DNA of 17,517 bases from JANYHF01 sp031367715 (GCA_031367715.1 JANLQJ010000235.1:1-17517), one strand, 5' to 3'; positions 1 to 7,793 are shown, counted from the first letter of the stretch. Notes: generated from the letters alone by a model not told the origin. Made by a program: numbers and translations.

Positions 1-411
1 GCTCTCGCCGCCGTCGACGCTGTAGGACCAGCTGGCGCCGTCTTCGATGCCGCTGACCGCGACGACGTCAATGTTGGTGATGTGATCCGTGGCCGACGTA
101 CCACTGTCGGTTGCGAGCGTCACGACAGGGGCCGACGGATCACTGGTGTCGAGGGTGAACACCAACGGAAGGGACGGCAGCGAAATAATGCTCAAAATGT
201 CATACTGACGAGCGATTGCGCTGGTTAAGCCATCCGCCGTGACAGCGAAGCTGGTGCCAACGCCAGGGATCCAGTTGAGTCCGGTATCAAGCGAATATTC
301 CCAGGTCGCACCGAGCTCGAGATCACCGACATTGACCGTGCCGAATTTGGTGATTTGGTCATTTTGTTCACCACTGTCGGTTGCGAGCGTAAGTGTCGGT
401 ATGAGCGGCAT
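1..411 (-). CDS. Ig-like repeat surface/secreted protein, 5' part (truncated by window edge)
   Basis: The minus-strand frame is open from an ATG at 411 to position 1, with a stop codon at 427-429 just upstream. The visible 137 residues begin MPLIPTLTLATDSGEQ and contain two units of a roughly 90-residue repeat. Each unit has the signature TLATDSG-x(4,6)-D-x-IT, followed by a W-E/S-YS-x-D segment, as in bacterial Ig-like or cadherin-like domains of large type I-secreted adhesins. The DNA for this signature is repeated exactly over 21 nt at 100-120 and 370-390, exactly 270 bp apart. No Sec signal peptide is seen, which fits type I secretion, whose signal is C-terminal; but the start falls almost directly inside a repeat, so a 5'-truncated or recombined gene is also possible. 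An AGGGG sequence lies about 13 nt upstream of the ATG. The family assignment is by repeat pattern only; the specific function is unknown. Confidence 0.6.
   Translation of the reverse strand, partial: MPLIPTLTLATDSGEQNDQITKFGTVNVGDLELGATWEYSLDTGLNWIPGVGTSFAVTADGLTSAIARQYDILSIISLPSLPLVFTLDTSDPSAPVVTLATDSGTSATDHITNIDVVAVSGIEDGASWSYSVDGGES
100..390. repeat. Exact 21-nt direct repeat (two copies, 270 bp apart) coding for the Ig-like signature
   Basis: The 21 nt at 100-120 recur unchanged at 370-390. On the minus strand they encode the TLATDSG motif of two successive Ig-like units. The spacing is a whole number of codons (90), so unit gain or loss by recombination would keep the frame. Confidence 0.75.
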
Positions 412-446
412 GTTCCCGGTATCCCCTTATCCAAAAATGATCTTGC

Positions 447-465
447 GGGCGCTGTGACAGCGCCC
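447..465. promoter_or_regulatory. Perfect inverted repeat in leader of the Ig-like gene
   Basis: GGGCGCTGT, a single G, then ACAGCGCCC form a 9+9 bp perfect dyad 36 bp upstream of the ATG at 411. On the minus strand a TTTTT run occurs about 10 nt after the dyad, too far for a canonical terminator. It could be an operator or an RNA hairpin in the 5' UTR. The structure is seen directly; the role is inferred. Confidence 0.35.
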
Positions 466-525
466 GGCCCCCGCCGCAGACCAAATCGGGCATGCGGAAT
501 TCGAGGTCATTTCAGGGGAAACCCA

Positions 526-565
526 TTAACAAAGTGTTAATTCATGTGTCGTTCTTGTAATTAAC
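526..565. promoter_or_regulatory. AT-rich nested inverted repeats (GTTAA family)
   Basis: TTAAC-aaagt-GTTAA occupies 526-540. The overlapping pair GTTAATT (536-542) and AATTAAC (559-565) forms a second dyad with a 16-nt spacer. The patch is clearly AT-rich against high-GC surroundings and sits upstream of the Ig-like gene, as expected of a promoter or regulator-binding zone. No regulator is identified. Confidence 0.3.
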
Positions 566-640
566 ACGTTGCAATTAAACGCTATTTCCTCTGCGCAAGA
601 TCGCACAGACTACGGATTAATTTCCGCGCTTGGACGCTGC

Positions 641-733
641 GTAGGTTGGGTCAAGCGTCTTGGCGCGACCCGACATTGCGTGCGCCGCCCGTGGACTGTT
701 GGGTCGCGCTGAAACGCTCGAGCCAACCCACGG
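641..733. repeat. Two REP-like imperfect palindromes
   Basis: The first palindrome pairs GTTGGGTC (645-652) with GACCCGAC (667-674). The second pairs TTGGGTCG with CGAGCCAA across 699-726. Both carry the GTTGGGTC core in the same orientation, and the outer parts resemble GTAGGTTGGGT / ACCCAACC repeats common between genes in proteobacteria. They lie just beyond the xthA stop codon, where such elements can protect mRNA 3' ends. The family assignment is by eye. Confidence 0.45.
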
Positions 734-771
734 CACGGGCCGCGGCCTGGCAAAACGGCTGATTGCTGCGG

Positions 772-1557
772 CTAAACCGCCAATTCGATCCACACCGGGA
801 CGTGGTCGGACGGCTTCTCCCAGCCGCGCGTCTTGCGGTCGATCCCTGCCGCGCGCAAGCGATCGGCAGCCTGCGGCGACAACAGCAGATGGTCGATGCG
901 GATGCCGTGATCCTTGGCCCAGGCACCGGCCTGATAGTCCCAGAAGGTATAGTGGCCGCCGCCCGGATGGGTTGCTTTGATCGCATCGGTGAGGCCGAGA
1001 TGACACAGCCGGCGGAAGGCCGCGCGGCTTTCGGGCTGGTACAGAGCATCGCCCAGCCAGGCGGCCGGATCATGCGCGTCGTCAGGTTGCGCGATGACGT
1101 TGAAGTCGCCCGCCAGCACCAGCGCCTCTTCGTGTTGCATGAGCCCGGCCACATGCCTGTGCAGGCGCTCCATCCAGGCCAACTTGTAGGTGAATTTGTC
1201 CGTGCCGATCGGGTTGCCGTTGGGCAGGTAGATCGCCGCCACCCGCACCGCGCCGCCATCGCCCGACGAGATCACTGCTTCGAGATAGCGGCTGTGCTCA
1301 TCGGAATCATCACCGGGCAGGCGCGGCGTGACTTCGTCGAACGGCCGCAGCGACAGGATGGCAACGCCGTGAAAGCCCTTTTGTCCGTGCACCGCGACAT
1401 TGTAGCCCAGCGCCTCGATCGGCTCACGCGGAAAGCCCTCATCGACCGTCTTGATCTCCTGCAGGCAGACCACGTCCGGTTTGGCCTCGCCCAGCCAGCG
1501 CGTCAGGCTGTCGATGCGGGCCCTGCTGCCGTTGATGTTCCAGGTGGAAATCTTCAT
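772..1557 (-). CDS. xthA: Exodeoxyribonuclease III (AP endonuclease)
   Basis: This 261-residue endonuclease/exonuclease/phosphatase-fold enzyme incises DNA at abasic sites and trims 3' blocking groups in base-excision repair in the cytoplasm. Visible motifs are WNING (N7), LQEIK (catalytic metal-binding E34), YLPNGNP (Y110), GDFNV (D151, N153), RIDHLLLS (D222) and the terminal SDHVPV (D251, H252). Length and motif order match bacterial XthA/ExoA. Translation starts at the ATG at 1557; no strong Shine-Dalgarno sequence precedes it. It is divergent from the small membrane-protein gene at 1655, with an AT-rich 50-bp stretch between them that probably holds both promoters. Confidence 0.93.
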   Translation of the reverse strand: MKISTWNINGSRARIDSLTRWLGEAKPDVVCLQEIKTVDEGFPREPIEALGYNVAVHGQKGFHGVAILSLRPFDEVTPRLPGDDSDEHSRYLEAVISSGDGGAVRVAAIYLPNGNPIGTDKFTYKLAWMERLHRHVAGLMQHEEALVLAGDFNVIAQPDDAHDPAAWLGDALYQPESRAAFRRLCHLGLTDAIKATHPGGGHYTFWDYQAGAWAKDHGIRIDHLLLSPQAADRLRAAGIDRKTRGWEKPSDHVPVWIELAV

Positions 1558-1654
1558 GATACGGATTATTTGCTCTTTGTTAATCTTTACTGCGTAGACT
1601 TACCAACTTGCCCTAGTTCCGCTCAAGTTGCATTGGCACAGGAGCCAGCACCCC

Positions 1655-2008
1655 ATGTCCGACGTTGCATTCGGCCGCAGCAGACCACGAACGCCGACGT
1701 TCATCAAACTGATGACGATGGTCAATCTGGCTTTTGCTCTCGTCATGCTGCTGGGTTGGCGCTATCTGGCACCCTATGTCGAAGAGCCGGTGCTGCGCAT
1801 CCTGGGCAGCGATGTGCCGCAGGACTCCTCGATCTGGGCCTATCCGTTCGTGATGTTGTGGTGCCTGCCACTGTCGGCGGTCGCCGGCGTGGTCATTGCG
1901 CGGTCGTTCGAGTCCGAAAAGCTGGCGAAGATTCTCTCGCTCTATCCGGTGATCCTGACGGTGTGCTCGTGTGCCTGGCTATATCTGCTGGCCGATCAGT
2001 ACGGCTGA
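1655..2008 (+). CDS. Small inner-membrane protein, about three TM helices, function unknown
   Basis: The product is 117 residues, starting MSDVAFGRSRPRTPTF. I chose the ATG at 1655 because AGGAG lies 11 nt upstream; an in-frame TTG at 1628 is possible but has no better signal. Hydrophobic segments fall at about residues 22-40 (LMTMVNLAFALVMLLGW), 63-84 (WAYPFVMLWCLPLSAVAGVVIA) and 95-113 (LSLYPVILTVCSCAWLYLLA). The positively charged N-terminus suggests an inside orientation. I do not recognise a family. It ends 11 bp before the convergent erpA stop, with no clear terminator hairpin between them. Confidence 0.75.
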   Translation: MSDVAFGRSRPRTPTFIKLMTMVNLAFALVMLLGWRYLAPYVEEPVLRILGSDVPQDSSIWAYPFVMLWCLPLSAVAGVVIARSFESEKLAKILSLYPVILTVCSCAWLYLLADQYG

Positions 2009-2019
2009 GGCCGGCGGCA

Positions 2020-2352
2020 TCACACGGTAAAGCTGGTGCCGCAACCGCAGGACGCCTTGGCTTGCGGGTTCTTGATCTTGAATTGCGCGCCGATCAGGTC
2101 GTCGACGAAATCCAGCTCCGAGCCCGCCATATAGGGAAGCGAGACCGGGTCGACCAGCACGCTGACGCCGCCGCGCTCGATAACGAGATCGTCCGGCTCG
2201 CCAGCCGGCACTAGATCGAACTTGTACTGGAATCCCGAACAGCCACCGCCCTCGACGCTGACCCGCATCATGCGGGCCGCGGGTTCGACGGCCAGGATCT
2301 CGGCAATGCGCTTGGCCGCGCGATCGGTTACGGCGATGGATGGGGCGCTCAT
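2020..2352 (-). CDS. erpA: A-type iron-sulfur cluster insertion protein ErpA/IscA
   Basis: The 110-residue HesB/IscA-family protein receives Fe-S clusters from the scaffold and passes them to apo-enzymes in the cytoplasm. The three cluster-ligating cysteines are present: C38 in EGGGCSGFQYKFD, and C102 and C104 in the C-terminal CGCGTSF motif. An ILAVEP-x(3)-MRVSVEGGGCSGF core and a DPVSLPYMAGSELDFVDDL segment are typical of this group. Length fits the family. It lies back to back with dgt, an arrangement common in alphaproteobacteria, which favours ErpA over an isc-operon IscA. No other Fe-S assembly genes are present in the window. Confidence 0.9.
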   Translation of the reverse strand: MSAPSIAVTDRAAKRIAEILAVEPAARMMRVSVEGGGCSGFQYKFDLVPAGEPDDLVIERGGVSVLVDPVSLPYMAGSELDFVDDLIGAQFKIKNPQAKASCGCGTSFTV

Positions 2353-2479
2353 CTGTCAGACCTCGGTGTGCGTAAGCCGTCCGGTCGTTGCCGGAACGTG
2401 CTGCAACGGCTGTCGATTCCACTATATAGTCGGCGTCGCCCCGAATTCCAAACCATCAGCCTGGAAACCGACCCATCGC

Positions 2480-3736
2480 ATGGCTGCCATCCTGAAGCGC
2501 GCCAAAACGTCCGATGCCGCGCCGCGTCCGCGCAAGGCCGCCAGGGCCCGCATGCGGGCCGAATTTGCGCTGTACGCCGCCGATCCCGCGCGCAGCCGAG
2601 GCCGGTTGGTGCCCGAGCCCGATTGCGCCATGCGTGGCGTGTTCCAGCGCGATCGCGACCGCATCGTGCATTCGACCGCGTTCCGCCGCCTGACACATAA
2701 GACGCAGGTGTTCCTCTATCACGAGGGCGACCACTATCGCACCCGGCTGACGCACACCATCGAAGTGGCGCAGATCGCGCGCGCCATCGCCCGCCAGTTG
2801 CGCCTGGACGAGGACCTGACGGAAGCCCTGGCGTTGGCCCATGATCTTGGCCATCCGCCATTCGGGCATGCGGGGGAGCGGGCGCTGGCCAACGCCGCCA
2901 AACAGCACGGCGGCTTCGATCACAATGCGCAGAGCCTGCGCGTGGTGACGGCGCTGGAGCGCAAATATGCCAGTTTCAATGGCCTCAACCTGACCTGGGA
3001 GCTGCTGGAAGGGTTGGTCAAACACAATGGCCCGCTGACCGGATCGCGCCGCAGCAATCAGCATGGACCGTTGTCACAGGTGATCGTGGCCTACAATGGC
3101 GGGCACGATCTGTGGCTGGATCGCTACGCCTCGGCCGAGGCGCAGGTCGCCGCGCTGGCCGACGATATCGCCTACAACAGCCACGACCTGGACGACGGCT
3201 TGCGCGCCGGCGTCATCAGCGTCGAAGGCTTGGCGGATGTGCCGTTGATCGCTTGTTACATGAACGATATTGCGGCTGCGCATGGTGACTTGACCGGACC
3301 GCAGCTGCATTACGAAATCAGCCGGCGGCTGATCACCGGCCTGGTCAGCGATGTGGTGGCCGAGGCCGGACGGCGGCTGGTGCGGCTGGCACCCACCGAT
3401 GCCGATGCCATCCGCAGCGCCGACGCGCCGGTGATCGCGTTTTCGTCGGGTATGGCGGAAGCGCTTGGCGATCTCAGCGGCTTTCTGTTCACCGAGGTGT
3501 ACCGCTCCAAGCGCGTCATGGATGTGATGCGTCAGGCCGAAACCATGGTCGCCGAACTATTCGAGCGCTATCGCGCCGAGCCGGGGCTGCTACCGGCCGG
3601 ATGGCGCAGCGCGATCGAGGGACTACCCGTCGCCGAGCAGGGCCCGCGCATCGTCGACTTCGTCGCCGGCATGACCGACCGCTACGCCATCGAGGAACAC
3701 CGCCGCCTGTTTGACCACACACCGGATTTGGTTTAG
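2480..3736 (+). CDS. dgt: Deoxyguanosinetriphosphate triphosphohydrolase-like protein (HD domain)
   Basis: The 418-residue HD-domain phosphohydrolase hydrolyses dNTPs, classically dGTP, to the nucleoside and tripolyphosphate, lowering dNTP pools. The type-2 dGTPase opening is present as SRGRLVPEPD and HSTAFRRLTHKTQVF. HD metal-site residues are visible at H92 (LTHTIEVAQIAR) and H121-D122 in LAHDLGHPPFGHAGE, followed by GGFDHNAQSLRVV and DDIAYNSHDLDDG. The ATG at 2480 is chosen because its leader is short and family-like; the ATG at 2552 would give about 394 residues and cannot be excluded. A TATATAGT sequence near 2422 in the erpA-dgt gap could be a promoter -10. It starts the plus-strand housekeeping series. 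Confidence 0.9.
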   Translation: MAAILKRAKTSDAAPRPRKAARARMRAEFALYAADPARSRGRLVPEPDCAMRGVFQRDRDRIVHSTAFRRLTHKTQVFLYHEGDHYRTRLTHTIEVAQIARAIARQLRLDEDLTEALALAHDLGHPPFGHAGERALANAAKQHGGFDHNAQSLRVVTALERKYASFNGLNLTWELLEGLVKHNGPLTGSRRSNQHGPLSQVIVAYNGGHDLWLDRYASAEAQVAALADDIAYNSHDLDDGLRAGVISVEGLADVPLIACYMNDIAAAHGDLTGPQLHYEISRRLITGLVSDVVAEAGRRLVRLAPTDADAIRSADAPVIAFSSGMAEALGDLSGFLFTEVYRSKRVMDVMRQAETMVAELFERYRAEPGLLPAGWRSAIEGLPVAEQGPRIVDFVAGMTDRYAIEEHRRLFDHTPDLV

Positions 3737-3751
3737 CCCGGACCATGCGCT

Positions 3752-3906
3752 CCGGTGTCATCCTCGGGCTGGTCCCGGGGACCCTTGCAGCGGCACGCCC
3801 AGGCGGTGCGGGTCACGAGCATCGGCGCGAGTCTGATATGCGTCTCCTCGCGCCCAAAAGCAGCTTGCCCGATGGGTCGTCGGGACCAGCCCGAGGATGA
3901 CACTGG
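3752..3906. repeat. 155-bp element with 26-bp terminal inverted repeats (REP pair or small MITE)
   Basis: Positions 3752-3777 and 3881-3906 are inverted copies matching at 25 of 26 positions, with a perfect 22-bp core at 3756-3777 and 3881-3902. Each end has the GTCATCCTCGGGCTGGTCCC type of sequence, a style of intergenic repeat common in alphaproteobacteria. The interior contains a smaller stem, GGCGCGAG pairing with CTCGCGCC. No target duplication is obvious at the edges. The element fills most of the 227-bp gap between dgt and argS and could form a large cruciform or RNA hairpin in the intergenic transcript. Confidence 0.7.
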
Positions 3907-3963
3907 TGGGTGTACCGGCACCGCCACGTGGCCCTTGAAGTTCAAGAATTGAAAGTCGTCTTC

Positions 3964-5721
3964 ATGCACATGTTCGCCCAATACGAAGCCAAGCTGGTCG
4001 ACATCGTCGCTGGCCTGGTGCGCGACAAGCTCTTGCCGGACGCCGTCACGGCGGTGCGGCTCGGCATCGAGCAGACGCGCGAGGCCAGCCATGGCGATCT
4101 GGCCACCAACGCTGCCATGGTGCTGGCCAAGCCTGCCGGCATGAAACCGCGCGACATCGCCGAGCTGCTGAAGGCGCGGCTGGAACAGTCTGACGGCGTT
4201 GCCAAGGTCGCGATCGCCGGGCCGGGCTTCGTCAACATCACCCTCGAGCGCACGCTATGGACGCGCGTCGTCGACACCATCCTGACCGAAGGCGCCAACT
4301 ATGGGCGCTCGGACGCTGGCCAGGGCAAGAAGGTCAACGTCGAATACGTCTCGGCCAATCCAACTGGCCCGATGCATGTCGGCCATTGCCGCGGCGCCGT
4401 CGTTGGCGACACGCTGGCCAATCTGCTGGCGTTTGCTGGCTTTGACGTGGCGCGCGAATATTACATCAACGACGCCGGCGGTCAGGTCGATGTGCTCGCC
4501 CGCTCAGCCTATCTGCGCTATTGCGAGGCGCTCGGGCAGGGCATCAGCATTCCCGAGGGGCTGTATCCGGGCGACTATCTGAAGCCGGTCGGAGAGGCCC
4601 TGGCGACCAAATTCGGCAAGACCTTGCTCGGCAAGCCCGAGGCCGAATGGCTGGTGCCAGTGCGCGACTTTGCGCTCGACGCCATGATGGACCTGATCCG
4701 CGACGACCTCGCCCAGCTCGGCATCAAGCACGATGTGTTCTTTTCCGAGCGCTCGCTGACGCAAGGCGGCACCGACGTGGTTGCCGCCACCATCGCGGAT
4801 TTGCGTGCCAAAGGCCATGTCATTCAAGGCCGGCTCGAGCCGCCAAAGGGCGAGGTCAATCCGGACTGGGAGGACCGCGAGCAGACGCTGTTCAAATCGA
4901 CCGCGTTTGGCGACGACGCCGACCGCGCGCTGCTCAAATCGGACGGCAGCTATACTTATTTCGCGCCCGATATCGCCTACCATAAGACCAAGTGGGACCG
5001 CGGCTTCACACACATGATCGATGTGCTTGGCGCCGATCATGCCGGTTACAAGAAGCGGTTGCAGGCGGCCGTGGCGGCGATTTCGGACGGCCGGGGCGAG
5101 CTGGACGTGCTGTTCTGCCAGCTGGTCAAGCTGTACAAGGGCGGCCAGCCATTCAAGATGTCGAAGCGCGCCGGCACCTTCATCACGGTGCGCGACGTGG
5201 TCGACGAGGTCGGCCGCGATCCGGTCCGCTTCATGATGCTGTATCGCAAGAACGACTCGCCGCTGGACTTCGATTTCGAGAAAGTCACCGAGCAGTCGAA
5301 AGACAATCCGGTCTTCTATGTGCAGATGGCGCATGCGCGTGCTTGTTCGGTATTTCGCAATGCGGCCGAGAAATTCCCCGATCTGACACCCGGATCTATG
5401 GGGATATTCCAGGCCGACCTGCAAATACTTGTGGATGACTTTGAGCACGCCCTGATCAAGCGCATGGCGCAATTTCCGCGCCTGATCGAACAGGCCGCAA
5501 GCACCCACGAGCCGCACCGGCTGGCCTTCTATCTCTATGAACTCGCATCCGAATTCCATGGTTTGTGGAACCGTGGCATAGACCTGCCACATTTACGGTT
5601 CATACGGGAGGACGACAAGGGGACAACCGCCGCCCGCTTGGCGCTGACGGCGGCAATACGGCAGATTCTAGCGACCGGACTCGGAATTCTCGGTGTGCAT
5701 GCACCGGACGAGATGCGCTAG
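3964..5721 (+). CDS. argS: Arginyl-tRNA synthetase
   Basis: This class I aminoacyl-tRNA synthetase charges tRNA-Arg in the cytoplasm. The N-terminal Add-1 tRNA-binding domain begins MHMFAQYEAKLVDIV. The HIGH-type motif is HVGH at 138-141 within EYVSANPTGPMHVGH, and the KMSKS-type motif is KMSKR at 398-402. The C-terminal DALR anticodon-binding domain follows, with NPVFYVQMAHARACS at its start and a final LGVHAPDEM close to the usual ArgRS terminus. The product from the ATG at 3964 is 585 residues, normal for the family; an ATG at 3970 is also possible. The ribosome-binding site is weak. The SPOR-domain gene follows after 43 bp in the same direction, so they are probably co-transcribed. Confidence 0.96.
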   Translation: MHMFAQYEAKLVDIVAGLVRDKLLPDAVTAVRLGIEQTREASHGDLATNAAMVLAKPAGMKPRDIAELLKARLEQSDGVAKVAIAGPGFVNITLERTLWTRVVDTILTEGANYGRSDAGQGKKVNVEYVSANPTGPMHVGHCRGAVVGDTLANLLAFAGFDVAREYYINDAGGQVDVLARSAYLRYCEALGQGISIPEGLYPGDYLKPVGEALATKFGKTLLGKPEAEWLVPVRDFALDAMMDLIRDDLAQLGIKHDVFFSERSLTQGGTDVVAATIADLRAKGHVIQGRLEPPKGEVNPDWEDREQTLFKSTAFGDDADRALLKSDGSYTYFAPDIAYHKTKWDRGFTHMIDVLGADHAGYKKRLQAAVAAISDGRGELDVLFCQLVKLYKGGQPFKMSKRAGTFITVRDVVDEVGRDPVRFMMLYRKNDSPLDFDFEKVTEQSKDNPVFYVQMAHARACSVFRNAAEKFPDLTPGSMGIFQADLQILVDDFEHALIKRMAQFPRLIEQAASTHEPHRLAFYLYELASEFHGLWNRGIDLPHLRFIREDDKGTTAARLALTAAIRQILATGLGILGVHAPDEMR

Positions 5722-5764
5722 ACTGCGATTCGGGTGACGTTTGAAGTTGCAAGGATAGCGCGCA

Positions 5765-7729
5765 ATGGCGAGGCCAGAAGATACGCTTGCCAGGGGGACC
5801 GCTCGTAACGCCGGCGGGTTTGATCAGGGCTATGACGATGGCCTGCAAGGCCAGCGCCGTGATCCGCGTGCGCGCACCGAAACTCCGATGCGCGGCCCCA
5901 ATCAATCCGGCATTCCGCTGGCGCCCGATCCGCCGCGCGAACCGGCCCGAGCAAGCCAGCCCGGCGTAACGCCGCGTTTCGATCCGTATCTGCCGCAAGG
6001 CGTTCCTTCTCAAGCAAACGGGCAACAGCGTCAGCAGCAGCCTGAGCAGGGTCGCCCCTATGGCGATCCACGCCAGGCGGCACCAGCTGGCCGACAGGAT
6101 CCGCGGCTGGAATTCCCGAACCAGGCGCCGCAAGGCTACGGCCAGGACACCTACGCCCAACAGCGCCTGCCGCAAGGCGGCCCGCGCGACCCGATGGCTG
6201 GCGCGTTGCCGGCGCGCCCTGGCCCGCCCGCGCCGCAACAGGTGCCCCCGTCGGTTGGCGATCGCCGATATGCCGCGCCAGCCCAGCCGGCCGCGGCCCG
6301 TCCCGGTACGCAAGGCCGACCCGGCCAAAGCCTGGCTCAAAATGGCAGCCAGATGGCTGGGCAGACGGCCCGCTCGGTGCCGCAAGGCTATCCAGCGCCG
6401 GCTGCCGGCTATGGCAACGCCCCGGCACTCTCCAATCAGGAGATCGTGCCGCCGACCGGGCGCTCGCGCGAGCCATTCTTTGAGGCGCCGCAACGCCGCA
6501 CGCCGCTGGCTCAGCCTGCAGCTGCACAGTTGCCGGTCCGCCAGCCGCAGGCCTACGCCCAGGACGGCTATGGCCACGATCCTTATGCCGAAACCGCCGA
6601 AGATGGGTCCGAGGACGAAGAGTACGACGACGAGGCCGAGGATGAAGAGGCCGACGAGGCCGCACCGCGCAGCCGTCGCGGCCTGATCGTTTCGGCGGTG
6701 CTGGTGATCGCCATCATCATCGGCGGCGGCCTCGGCTATGCCTACAAGTTCAGCCTGGGTGGCCATGCCGGCAAGGGTGGGACGCCGCCAGTTGTTCAGG
6801 CTGACAAGGCGCCCGCCAAGACTATTCCAGCCGATGCCGGCGGCCAATCCTTTGACACCGGCAAGAAAACCATTCTCGACCGGGCGACGCCTGATGCCGG
6901 CAATGGCGACGGCGCGACCGTGGTGCCAAGCCAGGAGCCGGTTGCCGTAGCGACCGCTTCAGCTCCCGCCGACGGCCAAGCCGATGCGCTCGCCAGCCCG
7001 CGCAAGGTGGCAACCGTTGTGGTCAAAGACGGCCAGCCGATCCAGATGGAGGGTGTAACGGTCGACCCCGCCGCCGCGCCGGATGAGGGCGTCCCCGGCA
7101 TCAGCCTGGGTGGCACCGATCCGGCGGCAAAACCAGCCAAGATCCCCGATGCTGCGGCGTTGAAAGTCAAGGCGAAGGCTGCGGCCGCGAAAGCCGCCGA
7201 GGCTGCCGCGGCGAAGTTGGCGGCCGAGCCCGATGCGGCGGGCGCGCAAGTGGAGGCCGATGCGGCAGTTGCCGATGTCGCCCAGCAGCCCACCAAGTTG
7301 GCTGGCGCCGTAACGAAAACGGCCAAGAAACAAGTCAAGACCGTGGTGGCCGCGCTAGACCCTGCAGCTGATCCGTCCGCCGAAGCCACGGATCCCGCTG
7401 CGGCGCCGGTGCCGCCCACCAAGCCCAAGCTGGCCAGCGCCGCCGCCAGCGCGACCATTCCGGCCAAATCGGCGTCGGGCGGCTACATCATCCAGGTTCG
7501 CTCGACCAAAACGCAAGGCGAGTCGTTGGCTTATTTTGCCGATCTGCAACAGCGCTACAGCGACTTGCTCGGCGCCTCGCAGCCGGACATCCAGGAGGTC
7601 GACCTTGGCGCCAAGGGCAAATGGTTCCGCCTGCGCATCGGCCCGCCAGGCTCAGGCGTCGCCGCCAAAGACCTGTGCACCAAGCTGAAGACCAACGGCC
7701 TCAAGGACTGCATCGTGGCGGCGTACTGA
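5765..7729 (+). CDS. SPOR-domain bitopic membrane protein
   Basis: This 654-residue protein probably binds denuded glycan strands at the division septum through its C-terminal SPOR domain. Residues 1 to about 270 are Pro/Gln/Arg-rich and low complexity, followed by an acidic stretch (GSEDEEYDDEAEDEEADE). One transmembrane helix lies at about 306-328 (GLIVSAVLVIAIIIGGGLGY) after a basic RSRRG, placing the N-terminus in the cytoplasm. A long Ala/Lys-rich periplasmic linker leads to the SPOR domain at about 573-654, starting GGYIIQVRSTKTQGES and ending in LKDCIVAAY. The ATG at 5765 has AAGGAT about 9 nt upstream. A gene of this type between argS and nagZ is a frequent alphaproteobacterial arrangement. 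The large disordered cytoplasmic N-terminal part is long for the family. Confidence 0.88.
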   Translation: MARPEDTLARGTARNAGGFDQGYDDGLQGQRRDPRARTETPMRGPNQSGIPLAPDPPREPARASQPGVTPRFDPYLPQGVPSQANGQQRQQQPEQGRPYGDPRQAAPAGRQDPRLEFPNQAPQGYGQDTYAQQRLPQGGPRDPMAGALPARPGPPAPQQVPPSVGDRRYAAPAQPAAARPGTQGRPGQSLAQNGSQMAGQTARSVPQGYPAPAAGYGNAPALSNQEIVPPTGRSREPFFEAPQRRTPLAQPAAAQLPVRQPQAYAQDGYGHDPYAETAEDGSEDEEYDDEAEDEEADEAAPRSRRGLIVSAVLVIAIIIGGGLGYAYKFSLGGHAGKGGTPPVVQADKAPAKTIPADAGGQSFDTGKKTILDRATPDAGNGDGATVVPSQEPVAVATASAPADGQADALASPRKVATVVVKDGQPIQMEGVTVDPAAAPDEGVPGISLGGTDPAAKPAKIPDAAALKVKAKAAAAKAAEAAAAKLAAEPDAAGAQVEADAAVADVAQQPTKLAGAVTKTAKKQVKTVVAALDPAADPSAEATDPAAAPVPPTKPKLASAAASATIPAKSASGGYIIQVRSTKTQGESLAYFADLQQRYSDLLGASQPDIQEVDLGAKGKWFRLRIGPPGSGVAAKDLCTKLKTNGLKDCIVAAY

Positions 7730-7767
7730 TCAGGCAGTCCGTATCGAGAACGACAGAGTTAAGTGCG

Positions 7768-7793
7768 AAGGGCGGCTGGCAGTCGCCCTTTTT
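7768..7793 (+). terminator. Rho-independent terminator after the SPOR gene
   Basis: AAGGGCG (768-774) pairs perfectly with CGCCCTT (784-790) across a 9-nt loop, and the stem runs into five consecutive T residues ending at 7793. It lies 39 bp beyond the SPOR-protein stop and 57 bp before nagZ, so it should end or attenuate the argS-SPOR transcript; nagZ may need its own promoter in the short gap. Confidence 0.8.

Larger units (their letters stand above)
412..771. other. Gene-free interval between the Ig-like gene and xthA
   Basis: No convincing coding region lies here. It contains a perfect 9-bp inverted repeat (447-465) in the leader of the Ig-like gene, an AT-rich palindromic patch (about 520-580), and two REP-like imperfect palindromes (about 641-733) near the 3' end of xthA. 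The AT-rich block is the likely promoter area for the minus-strand Ig-like gene. Confidence 0.6.

Noticed and set aside
100..390. Direct repeats as a possible CRISPR array
   Set aside because: Only two copies, 270 bp apart, lying in frame in a repetitive protein; no array periodicity or cas gene.
447..465. Rho-independent terminator
   Set aside because: The T-run follows about 10 nt after the stem on the minus strand and there is no upstream gene on that strand for it to terminate; kept only as a possible regulatory dyad.
763..2214. Long plus-strand frame (about 480 codons) covering xthA and the small membrane protein
   Set aside because: It is antisense to the conserved ExoIII motifs and out of frame with the membrane protein, with no coherent domain.
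4504..5592. Long open minus-strand frame (about 360 codons) opposite argS
   Set aside because: It lies wholly antisense to a clear ArgRS with both catalytic motifs, shows no family pattern, and is explained by high GC at third codon positions.
5600..6847. Long minus-strand frames opposite the SPOR gene
   Set aside because: Arg/Ala-rich, low complexity, no motif; they are antisense by-products of a Pro/Gln-rich coding sequence.
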